Positions 40,642-49,804 of a stretch of DNA of 64,000 bases are shown piece by piece. How positions within the stretch are numbered: position 1 is the first letter of the stretch; each line of letters opens with the position of its first letter. The DNA comes from Mycobacterium kubicae (GTDB taxonomy: Bacteria > Actinomycetota > Actinomycetes > Mycobacteriales > Mycobacteriaceae). The stretch covers positions 3,658,001 to 3,722,000 of the forward strand of contig NZ_CP065047.1 of the NCBI RefSeq assembly GCF_015689175.1, given 5' to 3'. The notes below the pieces were generated by a model. That model had not been told where the DNA came from. It did no database searches and saw only the letters and a list, made by a program, of their open reading frames with translations. The translations under genes and the position numbers were made by a program.

Positions 40642-40978
40642 ACATGAATAACGACCGAGGATCCGCGCCGTGCGCCGCGAGGCCCAGCTATCGCCGCCAT
40701 AAGAGAGCAAAACACAGCTGTCTCAACGGGTTTTGTCCCGGCTTTGGTCACGACGTTGGTTCACGCAGCAGTCGTCAACCGCCGCTAGAGATGACAATGA
40801 GCAGTGGACAACCAACGCCGACGGTTCAACGAGCACGCCACCCGGTGATCGGGCCCCCACAAGTGAGCGCTCTTTGTTCGAGGATCCATCGTCCACAACG
40901 CAGTACGGCGCTGATGATGTACGCCGCTGTGCGCTGCCTGGCGTGTGATGTGGCCGTCGTCGGTACGGAGGGTGCCTT
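40642..40978 (+). other. Inter-gene stretch with one doubtful reading frame
   Basis: Between the PPE stop and the CDF-like gene one frame (40638-40982, 114 codons, starting [12 protein letters not shown]) is open and overlaps both neighbours by 4 bp. Its protein is basic, low in hydrophobic residues and matches nothing I know. The frame may be coding or accidental. No promoter or terminator stands out. Confidence 0.3.
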
Positions 40979-41656
40979 GTGACCGCCAGCGATCGGAGTG
41001 CGGCCGTGGACGACACCTGCTGCGATGACACCGAACTCAGGCCGGCGAAAGGCGCTGAGTGGCGGCGAGCGGCGCGTTGGGCACGGCGGCTGGCATGGAT
41101 CAGCCTGGCCTGTGTGCTCGCCGAGGGCGCGGTCGGTTTCTGGCAAGGCGTCACCGCTGGTTCCATCGCACTGACCGCCTGGGCGCTGGGAAGCGCGCCC
41201 GAGGCCTTCTCGAGCCTGATCCTGATATGGCGGTTCAGCGGCTCGCGCACGCTGTCGGACACCGCCGATCTACGAGCACAACGCGGTGTGGCGGTGTCAT
41301 TTTGGCTCAGCGCCCCATACATCGCCGCCGAATCCATCCATCACTTGCTCAGCGACCACGCGCCCGACACCGCATTGATCGGCATCGTGGTCACCGCTGC
41401 CGCGCTGCTGCAGATGCCTATCCTTGGGTGGGGTCAACGCAAACTCGGCGCGCGACTGGGTTCGGCGGCGACTGTTGGCAAAGGCATCCAGAATTACTTG
41501 TGCGCCGCGCAGGCCGCCGCCGTTCTGCTGGGCCTGGCAGTCACCGCCCACTGGTCTGGCGGGTGGTGGTTGGACCCGGCGATTGGTCTCGGCATTTCCG
41601 GACTCGGGGTATGGCAGGGCGTCCGATCCTGGCGCGGCCAGGGTTGCGCATGCTGA
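40979..41656 (+). CDS. CDF-like cation efflux family membrane protein
   Basis: 225-residue membrane protein with five or six hydrophobic segments (AWISLACVLAEGAVGFWQGV, SIALTAWALGSAPEAFSSL, VAVSFWLSAPYIAAESIHHL, IGIVVTAAALLQMPILGW and others). The N-terminus carries CCDD and the C-terminus CAC, possible metal-binding Cys. The layout ASxxAEGxxG...GSIALTAWxLxS resembles the transmembrane part of cation diffusion facilitators, where acidic and His residues in helices 2 and 5 bind zinc; here the acidic residue of that motif is partly replaced. The start is GTG 40979. It lies upstream of the PacL-CtpC pair, so metal transport is likely but the ion is unknown. Confidence 0.7.
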   Translation: MTASDRSAAVDDTCCDDTELRPAKGAEWRRAARWARRLAWISLACVLAEGAVGFWQGVTAGSIALTAWALGSAPEAFSSLILIWRFSGSRTLSDTADLRAQRGVAVSFWLSAPYIAAESIHHLLSDHAPDTALIGIVVTAAALLQMPILGWGQRKLGARLGSAATVGKGIQNYLCAAQAAAVLLGLAVTAHWSGGWWLDPAIGLGISGLGVWQGVRSWRGQGCAC

Positions 41657-41846
41657 AACACACGGCGTGACCGGTGTCGTCCATAACACGACGCGGCCGG
41701 GAACCCCCCGGGGGGGACTCGCAACGCGAGCTTGGCGTCAGAGGCAGCCAGTCATCCATGGCTGTATCGCAATATCTATATGTTAATGTGGAAAGTCGGT
41801 ACGGTGAAATTGTGTTGATTCAGACGGAACAAACAGGAGGATTTTG

Positions 41847-42131
41847 ATGCTCCCGCAGGCACTATTGGGTAAAGCGGCATCGACGGTGTTCACCGGGCTG
41901 GTAGGCGTGAGCGCCTATGAGGTGGTGCGCAAGGCCGTAGGCAAGGCCCCGGTGCATCGGGCCACCGTCGCGGCGGCCGAGCTGGGGCTAAGGGGAACCC
42001 GTCGCGCCGAGGTGGCAGCGGAGTCGGCTCGGCTGAAGATCGCCGATGTGGTCGCCGAGGCCCGTGAACGCATCGGAGAAGAGGTACCACCACCGGCGGC
42101 CGTTACCGAGATCCACGACCACGACCACTGA
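41847..42131 (+). CDS. pacL1: PacL-like P-type ATPase-associated metallochaperone (DUF1490)
   Basis: 94-residue DUF1490 protein. It has an N-terminal membrane segment (GKAASTVFTGLVGVSAYEVV), a helical Ala/Glu/Arg-rich middle (AELGLRGTRRAEVAAESARL) and the metal-binding tail EIHDHDH. M. tuberculosis PacL1 (Rv3269) has the same design with a DLHDHDH tail and supports the zinc exporter CtpC. AGGAGG lies 6 bp before ATG 41847. It ends 8 bp before ctpC, so the two form an operon as in M. tuberculosis. Confidence 0.92.
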   Translation: MLPQALLGKAASTVFTGLVGVSAYEVVRKAVGKAPVHRATVAAAELGLRGTRRAEVAAESARLKIADVVAEARERIGEEVPPPAAVTEIHDHDH

Positions 42132-42139
42132 TAGCCGAC

Positions 42140-44386
42140 ATGAGTGTTGCCATGGAGCCCGCCGTGGAGGTCATTTCCGACGCGGCGGGACGCATGCGGG
42201 TGCACGTGCCGTGGGTCCGTTCGGATTCACGCCGCGCGGTGGCGGTCGAAGACGCCGTGGACAAGCAGACCGGGATTCGGGCGGTGCACGCCTACCCGCA
42301 CACCGGGTCGGTAGTCGTGTGGTATTCGCCGAAACGCTGCGATCGCGCTGCAATCCTCGCGGCCATTTCGGCAGCCCGAGAGGTGGCGGCTGAGCTCATT
42401 CCCACTCGCACACCCCGCTCGGCTGACATTCGTAACGCCGAGGTGTTGCGCCTAGTGATTGGCGGGGCCGCGCTCGTCCTACTTGGTGTGCGCCGCTACG
42501 GTTTCCGGCGTCCGCCATTACTCGGTCCCAACGGTCAGCTAATTGCCACCGGCGCGACTGTCTTCATGGGTTATCCCTTCTTCCGTGGCGCCCTACGTTC
42601 GCTTCGTTCCGGGCGCGCCGGCACCGACACGTTGGTGACGGTCGCCACGGTCGCGAGCATGGTGTTGCGGGAGAACGTGGTGGCGCTCACCGTCTTGTGG
42701 TTGCTCAACATCGGTGAGTACCTCCAAGACCTGACGCTGCGGCGCACCCGGCGCGCCATCACCGACCTGCTTCGCGGGACCGCCGACACGGCGTGGATTC
42801 GGCTTGCCGACGGCAGCGAAGTACAGGTGCCGATGGATACCCTGCGGATCGGCGACGAGGTTGTGGTTCACGATCAGGTCGCGATACCTGTCGACGGTGA
42901 GGTGGTCGACGGGGACGCCGTGGTCGATCAGTCCGCGATCACAGGTGAAACTCTGCCGGTCAGCATAGTCGTCGGTTCCGGCGTGCACGCTGGCTCGGTG
43001 GTGGTGCGCGGTCGGTTGGTAGTCCGCGCCAGCGCTGTGGGCAACGACACCACTATCGGACGCATTATCACTCGCGTTGAAGAGGCCCAGCACGATCGTG
43101 CGCCAATTCAAACGGTCGGTGAGAACTTCTCGCGCCGGTTTGTGCCCCTCTCGTTCATCGTGTCCGCAGCCACGTTGGTGCTCACCGGTGACGTTCGGCG
43201 CGCGATGACCATGCTGTTGATTGCGTGCCCGTGTGCGGTGGGATTGTCCACGCCCACCGCGATCAGTGCCGCAATCGGAAATGGGGCGCGCCGCGGCATC
43301 CTGATCAAAGGCGGATCCCACCTCGAACAAGCCGGCCGAATTAGCGCCATCGTGTTCGACAAAACCGGCACACTTACCGTGGGGCGGCCCGTCGTCACGA
43401 ATGTCGTTGCACTGCATAAGGACTGGCAACCCGAAGAGGTTCTCGCTTACGCGGCGAGTTCAGAAATCCACTCTCGTCATCCGCTGGCAGAAGCCGTGAT
43501 CCGCTCGACCACCGAACGCCACATCAGCATTCCACCCCATGAGCAGTGTGAGGTTCTGGTGGGTTTGGGCATGCGAACCTGGGCCGATGGCCGTGTTCTC
43601 CTGCTGGGCAGCCCGTCGCTGCTACGTGCTGAGAAAGTACGGGTCTCGAAGAAGGCGTCAGAGTGGGTGACCAAACTGCGGAGCCAAGCCGAGACACCAC
43701 TTCTGCTGGCCGTGGATGGCACGCTAGTAGGCTTGATCAGCCTGCGCGACGAGGTTCGGCCCGAAGCACCCGAAGTCCTGAATAGGTTGCGAGACAAAGG
43801 GATCCGCCGCATCGTTATGCTCACCGGCGATCATCCGGAGACCGCTGAGGTCGTCGCTCGCGAGGTGGGTATCGACGAGTGGCGCGCCGAGGTGTTGCCC
43901 GAAGACAAACTTCAAGTGGTGCGCCAACTTCAGGACGAGGGTCACGTGGTGGGAATGGTCGGCGATGGAGTCAATGATGCCCCGGCGCTGGCAACTGCGG
44001 ACATCGGAATAGCCATGGGTCTAGCAGGCACCGACGTCGCAGTCGAGACCGCCGACATCGCCCTGGCCAACGACAACTTGCAGCGCCTGCTCGACGTACC
44101 CGATTTAGGTGCCCGCGCTGTCAAGGTGATCCGACAGAACTACGGCATGTCCATAGCCGTGAATTCCGCTGGCCTGCTCATGGGTGCCGGGGGCGCCCTT
44201 TCGCCAGTGCTTGCGGCGATACTGCACAACGCGTCATCCGTGGCCGTGGTCACCAACAGCTCCCGTCTGATTCGATACCGCCTCGCTAATGGGCAGGGGG
44301 CGACCGTTAATGGGCAAGCGCCGATTGAGCTTGCAGACGCGGATCGCAGTGAGGACTCGGTGTCTCTACAACCAGTGAGTGATTAG
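42140..44386 (+). CDS. ctpC: P1B-type metal-exporting ATPase CtpC
   Basis: 748-residue heavy-metal ATPase very close to M. tuberculosis CtpC, which exports zinc and has also been linked to manganese. Parts seen: degenerate N-terminal metal domain (DAAGRMRVHVPWVRSDSRRA), actuator motif SAITGETLPV, metal-path CPC in LLIACPCAVGLSTPTA, phosphorylation site FDKTGTLTVGRP, SEIHSRHPLAEA (nucleotide-binding HP), and hinge GDGVNDAPALATADIG. It has a longer C-terminal tail than M. tuberculosis CtpC, with an Asp/Glu-rich end. The start at 42140 could also be the ATG at 42152. It is probably coupled to pacL1. Confidence 0.95.
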   Translation: MSVAMEPAVEVISDAAGRMRVHVPWVRSDSRRAVAVEDAVDKQTGIRAVHAYPHTGSVVVWYSPKRCDRAAILAAISAAREVAAELIPTRTPRSADIRNAEVLRLVIGGAALVLLGVRRYGFRRPPLLGPNGQLIATGATVFMGYPFFRGALRSLRSGRAGTDTLVTVATVASMVLRENVVALTVLWLLNIGEYLQDLTLRRTRRAITDLLRGTADTAWIRLADGSEVQVPMDTLRIGDEVVVHDQVAIPVDGEVVDGDAVVDQSAITGETLPVSIVVGSGVHAGSVVVRGRLVVRASAVGNDTTIGRIITRVEEAQHDRAPIQTVGENFSRRFVPLSFIVSAATLVLTGDVRRAMTMLLIACPCAVGLSTPTAISAAIGNGARRGILIKGGSHLEQAGRISAIVFDKTGTLTVGRPVVTNVVALHKDWQPEEVLAYAASSEIHSRHPLAEAVIRSTTERHISIPPHEQCEVLVGLGMRTWADGRVLLLGSPSLLRAEKVRVSKKASEWVTKLRSQAETPLLLAVDGTLVGLISLRDEVRPEAPEVLNRLRDKGIRRIVMLTGDHPETAEVVAREVGIDEWRAEVLPEDKLQVVRQLQDEGHVVGMVGDGVNDAPALATADIGIAMGLAGTDVAVETADIALANDNLQRLLDVPDLGARAVKVIRQNYGMSIAVNSAGLLMGAGGALSPVLAAILHNASSVAVVTNSSRLIRYRLANGQGATVNGQAPIELADADRSEDSVSLQPVSD

Positions 44387-44599
44387 TCATCTGTTGCCGA
44401 ATCGCCACGTGTTGTCTCGGCCGCAATGCGCGAAGGCATCGATTTCAGAGCCATCGGCGGCTACAGCGTCGGTCGCGGCGGCTGTGCAGAAGGCGCGTGC
44501 AGCGTTGCTGAGAAAGCAGATGCGCGAAGCGGTCATCCTGTTCAGTGCGCAACGGCGAAGGAGAGCCAGAACCTTTTTATGAGCAAAGCGGTTGGCGCG

Positions 44600-45144
44600 G
44601 GCGGAGTCAGGGCGTTGTGCCGGCGTAACGGGGTTGTAGAAGGCTTCGATGCATTCGAAGATCGCTGTCGCGAGCTCGGCGCGGGTGTTCCCGGTACGGC
44701 GTGCGGTCGAGGAGCTCAATCTGCATGGAGTCGGAGAACGATTTGATCATCGCGTTGTCGAACGCCGAGGCCACTGAGCCCAGCAGCCCGGCCTCGCGTA
44801 GCCGGTGACCGAAAGCCAAGAGGCATATCGAGTTACACGGTCGGAATGAACCACTTGCCAACGGTTTACGCCGCATCCTAGCCATATCCAGGGTGTCGGC
44901 GACCAGTTCGGTGCGCAGGTGATCGGCGATCAACCAGCCCACCACCTGGCGGGAGTAAACATCTAGGACGACGGCGGCGTAGACCCAGCCTCGTCGGTGC
45001 GGCGCTCGTTGATGTCTTTAACCACAACTGGTCTAGGCGATCGGCCCGGGATCCGCGGTTGACCAGGTCGGGCCACGTCGCCGCAGCGGGTCGGGCCGGG
45101 CGCCAGCGGCGGCGGTGAACGCCTTGGACCGTGAACACCGACAT
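44600..45144 (-). pseudogene. Degenerate IS3-family transposase remnant
   Basis: Minus-strand pieces in different frames match an IS3 OrfB: VQGVHRRRWRPARPAAATWP at the start, then ADHLRTELVADTLDMARMRR, FGHRLREAGLLG, VASAFDNAMIKSFSDSMQIE and TRAELATAIFECIEAFYNPV at the end. The pieces are out of frame with one another and catalytic residues are altered (HSDRGTQYTSW is lost). The same element type occurs as two better halves at 56332 and 61282. It separates ctpC from the following genes. Confidence 0.85.
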
Positions 45145-45646
45145 GACCGCGATCGACTAAATTGTCATATCGCCACCGCGGTTCCGACAACACGGGCGAC
45201 GTCGTCGCGGAACTCAAGGGGATAGGGCCTAGGGACACCCACATCCGTCCAGACCACCATTCCGATAAGTCGACTAAGAAGTTCCTCGAGTGCAGCAGAC
45301 CCAGCGTGTTGTCGCGGCAACGGTTAGCTTGATGCCTTCCAATACACTTCGCCCTTGAGGTCGGTGCCTCGCACTTGCATCCATAGCAATAAGCGCATAT
45401 CTTAGCGACATGGGCGTCCAGCTTAGTCTGCCCAGAATGGGCTTGGTGAGCGGCGGTCATAGCGATGCACATAACGCGGGCTTGCCTGACGCTGAGCGCC
45501 GGGGGTTAGCTGAAGCATTGCTCATCGGTGCGGCGAAAGTGGTGGTGGGGTCACGTCGCAAAGGGCGTTCATCGTAGATCTTTACGGCAGTGGCGGGGCT
45601 GATCGGAGCGGCGCGATCAGGAACAGAGCGAGGTTTCGTGACATGT
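45145..45646. other. Long stretch without a clear gene
   Basis: About 500 bp follow the IS3 remnant. A 55-codon plus-strand frame at 45410-45577 (MGVQLSLPRMGLVSGGHS at its start) has a His/Asp-containing middle but no ribosome site and no recognised family. Nothing else stands out. Confidence 0.3.
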
Positions 45647-45967
45647 ATGACCGGCAACAGCGAGACGCCATGCTATGGAGTTTGTGAAGGCGAAACGTTG
45701 CTGTCGGTGATTGCTGGACTGCTGCTGGTGTCTCTCGTCGTGCCGGCTTTACCGGTTGTTTGTGAATATCCCCCAGTGCCGTTCATCCCAGTCGTGTGCG
45801 TCGCCCTGGTTGCTAGCGTGCTCAACACTTCTCTTGTGAAAGACCGTGCGCAGTGCATTCAGTTGAGCTGCGTGATCAGACTCTTGGTGACGCGCGCCCA
45901 CGGCGTCGAACGCCCATCAGCGGCGGACAGCCCTAAATCTGGATCCTGTTTGCATGCTGTGGCTTGA
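45647..45967 (+). CDS. Hypothetical Cys-rich membrane protein
   Basis: 106-residue frame from ATG 45647 (MTGNSETPCYGVCEGETLLS). It has two hydrophobic segments (LLSVIAGLLLVSLVVPALPV and FIPVVCVALVASVLNTSLV) and seven Cys, including CxxxC before the first segment. The small, two-span, Cys-containing form is a little like the LpqS-like proteins of this region but lacks their GQDLL tail. I do not recognise a family, and the frame could be a degenerate gene. Confidence 0.4.
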   Translation: MTGNSETPCYGVCEGETLLSVIAGLLLVSLVVPALPVVCEYPPVPFIPVVCVALVASVLNTSLVKDRAQCIQLSCVIRLLVTRAHGVERPSAADSPKSGSCLHAVA

Positions 45968-46054
45968 GCCCGTGTCCGGCGCCATTATCGGCGGGTGCAT
46001 CGGTTTGAGCGTCAGCGGGCCCACAGCCGCGTGGATGAGAAGGAGTAGCCGGAC

Positions 46055-47419
46055 ATGGATTTCGTGAGCTATCCGCCGGAGGTCAACTCCACTCGTATGT
46101 ATACCGGCGCCGGGTCAGTACCATTGTTGGCCGCGGCCGAAGCGTGGGACGCGCTTGCCAACGAACTGCACTTAGCAGCCAATTCGTATCAAGCAGTGGT
46201 GTTGGAATTGACTTCGGGTCCCTGGTTGGGGCTGGCGTCCGCGTCGATGAGTGCTTCCGCTGCGTCGTTTGCGGCGTGGTTGCGAGCCACCGCCACTCAG
46301 GCAGAAGAAACTTGCGCTCAGGCGAAGTCCGCGGCCGCTGCATACCAGACCGCGTTTTCGGAGACGGTTCCGCCGTCGGTGGTGGCCGCTAATCGCAGTC
46401 AGCTGGCGTCATTGGTCGCGACCAATGTGCTCGGAATAAATGCCCAAGCGATCGCAGCGACTGAAGCACAGTACGGGGAGATGTGGGTTCAGGACCTCGC
46501 GGCAATGTATGACTACGCAGCCTCGTCAGCTTCATCGACGGTGCTGACACCTTTCAGCGCCCCCCCGCAAACCACTAAACCGGGCGGCCCGGTCGGCTAC
46601 GACGCGGCCGGCGGGGCCACCGGCTTCGCGGACAGCATGGTTCAACAAGCGTTCTCCGCGGTACCCACGGGGCTGCAAAGCGCGGCTGCCGCCGACGTGG
46701 ATTCGCTCAGCACACTGGCCGATCTGCTCACCATATTCTTAGCTGTGCCAGCGGTCTATTCCCTTCTCATCGCCGTACCTGCCAATGTGCTCGGGGTGGT
46801 TGGATTCCCGGTGACCATCATTGGCACCGGGACTGGCATCCATACCGACGAAATCATTAGCGGCTGGAACGGCGAGGAGCCGTTTCCGAGCAATGAGCCG
46901 GCGCCGGTGAAGCCGTTCCCGGCGCCGCTGCTTAACTTGCCGGCGGGCACGGTACCGCCGCGGACCGTCGAGGCCAGTGTGGGTGAGGCCGGCGTCGTGG
47001 GCGCTTTGTCCGTGCCGCCTACCTGGGCCGTTGCCACCCCGGCGGTGCGCCCCATTGCCTACACGCTGCCGGGAACCGCTGTCGGTGCCGCTGCCGTCGT
47101 CCCGGCAGCAACCGACTCCAGCAGCACGCTCAGTGAGATGGCACTGGCAGGGGCGGCCGGGCGGGTCATGGCCGATACCGTGGGCACCGGCGCGAGAAGA
47201 GCGGTGCAAGGCGCACGTGGGGCGGCGCGCGCCGGAACGAGCGCGGGCAAGGTTGCTGAGCCGACCACCGGTGGAAGCGACATAAAGCCACAAGAAATAC
47301 CCCGCGCGGTGGTAACCGGCGTGGCGGCTGAGCTCCGCGAGTTCGCCAAGCTCCGCGACGAAGGGCTGTTGACTGACGCCGAATACACCGAGCAGAAGAA
47401 CCGTCTGCTTGGCCGCTGA
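46055..47419 (+). CDS. PPE-SVP family protein with SHOCT-like C-terminal tail
   Basis: 454-residue PPE protein. The PPE domain spans residues 1-180 (MDFVSYPPEVNSTRMYTGAG, GPWLGLASASM, AQAKSAAAAYQTA, YGEMWVQDLAAMYDYA). The SVP subfamily motif is GEAGVVGALSVPPTWA near residue 310. The last 40 residues (ELREFAKLRDEGLLTDAEYT and EQKNRLL) look like a SHOCT short helical hairpin. SVP-class PPE proteins are ESX-5-type substrates in slow growers; that is family knowledge. AAGGAG lies 9 bp before ATG 46055. The next PPE gene follows after 51 bp with the same architecture. Confidence 0.93.
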   Translation: MDFVSYPPEVNSTRMYTGAGSVPLLAAAEAWDALANELHLAANSYQAVVLELTSGPWLGLASASMSASAASFAAWLRATATQAEETCAQAKSAAAAYQTAFSETVPPSVVAANRSQLASLVATNVLGINAQAIAATEAQYGEMWVQDLAAMYDYAASSASSTVLTPFSAPPQTTKPGGPVGYDAAGGATGFADSMVQQAFSAVPTGLQSAAAADVDSLSTLADLLTIFLAVPAVYSLLIAVPANVLGVVGFPVTIIGTGTGIHTDEIISGWNGEEPFPSNEPAPVKPFPAPLLNLPAGTVPPRTVEASVGEAGVVGALSVPPTWAVATPAVRPIAYTLPGTAVGAAAVVPAATDSSSTLSEMALAGAAGRVMADTVGTGARRAVQGARGAARAGTSAGKVAEPTTGGSDIKPQEIPRAVVTGVAAELREFAKLRDEGLLTDAEYTEQKNRLLGR

Positions 47420-47470
47420 AACGCTCACCGCCGTCTAACGCACCCGTCGGGTCATCTGGAAAAGGTAAGC

Positions 47471-48808
47471 ATGGCCACAGATTTCGGTATATATCCGCCG
47501 GAAATCAACTCCGTTCGCATGTATACCGGTCCAGGACCGGGGTCGATGCTGGCCGCTGCGCAGGCCTGGGACACTTTGGCCGACGTGCTGTATACGGCGG
47601 TCAGCGGATATCAGTCGGTGGTGTCCGAACTTGCCGAAGCGGCTTGGACAGGTCAGTCATCCGCCGCCATGAGTGCCGCCGCCGACCGCTATGTCCGATG
47701 GCTGAGCACCACCGCCGCACAAGCCGAGCAAACCGCCGCTCAAGCCCGTACGGCCGCCGCCGCTTACGAGGTGGCATTCGCATCGACGGTGCCCCCGCCA
47801 GAGGTCGCCGCCAACCGCACCCTACTCGCGGTGCTCGTGGCAACTAACTTTCTGGGTCAAAACACACCGGCGATCGCAGCCACCGAGGCACTCTACGCCG
47901 AGATGTGGGAGCAAGACGCTCTAGCGATGTACAACTACGCTGGTTCGTCGGCAGCCGCGGTCGTGCTGACGCCGTTTAGCTTCCCGCAGCCAAACACCGA
48001 CCCGCGCGGGACGGCCAGCCAAGCTGCCGCAATCAGCCGGATCGCCAGCGGCGTCCCCGGCAATGTGCAGAGTTCCATATCGGTTGTGCCGCAGGCACTG
48101 TCTGCGCTGGCGGCACCGACCCAAGGCGAACAACTCAGCCCGCTGGCCAGCTTGATCGCGGTTCTTATCAATGCGCCAGCCGACCTAGCTACTTTGCTCG
48201 TTCTCACACCGGCAGATGCGCTGTCGGGATTTGCAGAGTTTCCACCCTCACTTTTCAACACTCTTTCGGGTGTCGTCGACGATGACACCATAAGCGGCCT
48301 CGATGGTGAAGAAGCCTGGCCAGGTACCGGACCAGCAGCTGTAGAGCCGTTTCGGGCGACGCTTCCACACATCCCCGTCGGCGCGTCTCCTACGCCGACG
48401 ATGACAGCGGTCTTGGGTGAGGCAAACACTGTGGGTAGATTGTCGGTGCCGTGGAGCTGGACCGTCGCCGCACCCGAGATGCGTGGGGTCTCGTTTACCA
48501 CGCCGCTTGCCGCCGCTCCCACTGAGGCGGCGGCGCCGTTGGAGTTGGAGGCGGCCATGGTCGGGCAGGCAATGTCCGGACTGCCATCCCCTGGCGCCCG
48601 TGAGAGCGCCATACCCCTGAACCACGCACGCCTATCCGGACACATGGAAGGCGCACCGACCAACGACTGCGTTGAAGCGTCGCCCGCGCCCCGAACGGTC
48701 ATGACCGGCGTCGCGGCCGCGATCCGTGAGATCGCTCGGCAACGCGCGGAAGGATTGCTCACCGAGGCGGAGTACAACGAGCACAAGAAGCACCTTCTCG
48801 AAAGCTGA
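47471..48808 (+). CDS. PPE-SVP family protein with SHOCT-like C-terminal tail
   Basis: 445-residue paralogue of the PPE gene just upstream. PPE domain: ATDFGIYPPEINSVRMYTGP, AAWTGQSSAAM, AQARTAAAAYEVA, YAEMWEQDALAMYNYAG. The SVP motif is GEANTVGRLSVPWSWT. The C-terminal helix pair IREIARQRAEGLLTEAEYNE with HKKHLLES again resembles SHOCT. AAAGGTAAGC precedes ATG 47471. The tandem pair probably arose by duplication and may be cotranscribed; no PE gene accompanies them. Confidence 0.93.
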   Translation: MATDFGIYPPEINSVRMYTGPGPGSMLAAAQAWDTLADVLYTAVSGYQSVVSELAEAAWTGQSSAAMSAAADRYVRWLSTTAAQAEQTAAQARTAAAAYEVAFASTVPPPEVAANRTLLAVLVATNFLGQNTPAIAATEALYAEMWEQDALAMYNYAGSSAAAVVLTPFSFPQPNTDPRGTASQAAAISRIASGVPGNVQSSISVVPQALSALAAPTQGEQLSPLASLIAVLINAPADLATLLVLTPADALSGFAEFPPSLFNTLSGVVDDDTISGLDGEEAWPGTGPAAVEPFRATLPHIPVGASPTPTMTAVLGEANTVGRLSVPWSWTVAAPEMRGVSFTTPLAAAPTEAAAPLELEAAMVGQAMSGLPSPGARESAIPLNHARLSGHMEGAPTNDCVEASPAPRTVMTGVAAAIREIARQRAEGLLTEAEYNEHKKHLLES

Positions 48809-49068
48809 TGAGCACCCGTGGCGGTGCCGCACCGTTCGGCGATGTACGGTGCGATTCCCTTTTTTGAATCGGCGCTTCCTAGCGGGTAGCTTGTATGGCT
48901 TGTCCATCGGCAGGGCTGAGGGAAGGTTTGATCTGCTCAGGCGGTCGGACCCCGCCCGCGACCTTTGCATGATTGGTGCCGGGTACTTTCAATGTTGACA
49001 TCGAATCAGATCAGTTAAACAATGCGTCTTCGACAGTGCACGTTCAGCATCTCCACAAGCAGCTGGTC

Positions 49069-49530
49069 ATGACCAACGACCAGCGGCCCCTCGCGCTGAT
49101 CACTGCTGCGACCGTGCTGTCCGCCTTAAGCAGCGCCGCATGCGGACCGGGCGGGACCGATCAGAACTCGGCCTTGGTGAGCGATTTGAAAATCAAGATT
49201 CCCGAATCAGCTACTGATATCAACGCAGATACGAGTGCACTACAAAGCAACCTCCACTTTCTTCTGCCCAACGACCAATGGCGTCCTTATGCGGCAACGT
49301 ATTACCCCGGTGAAACGCCTACACAAAGGCCCTTAGCAGAACTCACCGACAGTGCTCCCCCGCCATGCTTCCCCTCCCAGCGCAACGACGCAGCCTTAAT
49401 CACTCGGACCATCAGCGACATCATCCAATTCCGCAACACCAATATGCACGCACGCCGCGTTATAACCATTATTCCTGACTGTCAGCCGGGTAGAACGTAC
49501 GTGCAGTGGAGTCTCAGTCGACCCAGTTAA
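49069..49530 (+). CDS. Putative lipoprotein of unknown function
   Basis: 153-residue frame from ATG 49069. It has a typical short lipoprotein signal, with a hydrophobic core LALITAATVLSA and lipobox LSSAAC (Cys near residue 25), followed by a Gly/Asn-rich linker. The mature part ends with IIPDCQPGRTYVQWSLSRPS and contains two further Cys, probably a disulphide. A longer frame opens at 48973, but the signal peptide argues for 49069. No family recognised. Confidence 0.6.
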   Translation: MTNDQRPLALITAATVLSALSSAACGPGGTDQNSALVSDLKIKIPESATDINADTSALQSNLHFLLPNDQWRPYAATYYPGETPTQRPLAELTDSAPPPCFPSQRNDAALITRTISDIIQFRNTNMHARRVITIIPDCQPGRTYVQWSLSRPS

Positions 49531-49804
49531 GAATCCGGGTCAACTGGTGTTGTGGTCTTGAACCGGTCGACGCCATCCGCCATGGCTGTGCCAAAACGTC
49601 GCCACAACCCGTCGACTGGGCGCAGGATCGCAACCAACCGCAGCATTAGATCAACGGGCGGCTACAGCCATCGCCGTACGCGTCTTCACAACTCATGCAG
49701 ACCGCGTGCATATCGCTTCTGTCGGGACGGCAATTCCGTCGAGGTGAGCGCTCAGATCGCTCCCGAGACGGCTTTCTCCTGGCCGTGACCGCCGATGCAT
49801 GGGG

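Noticed and set aside
40638..40982. 114-codon frame between PPE and the CDF-like gene as a firm gene
   Set aside because: It overlaps both neighbours neatly but has no hydrophobic core, no family and no ribosome site that I can see; kept only as a note.
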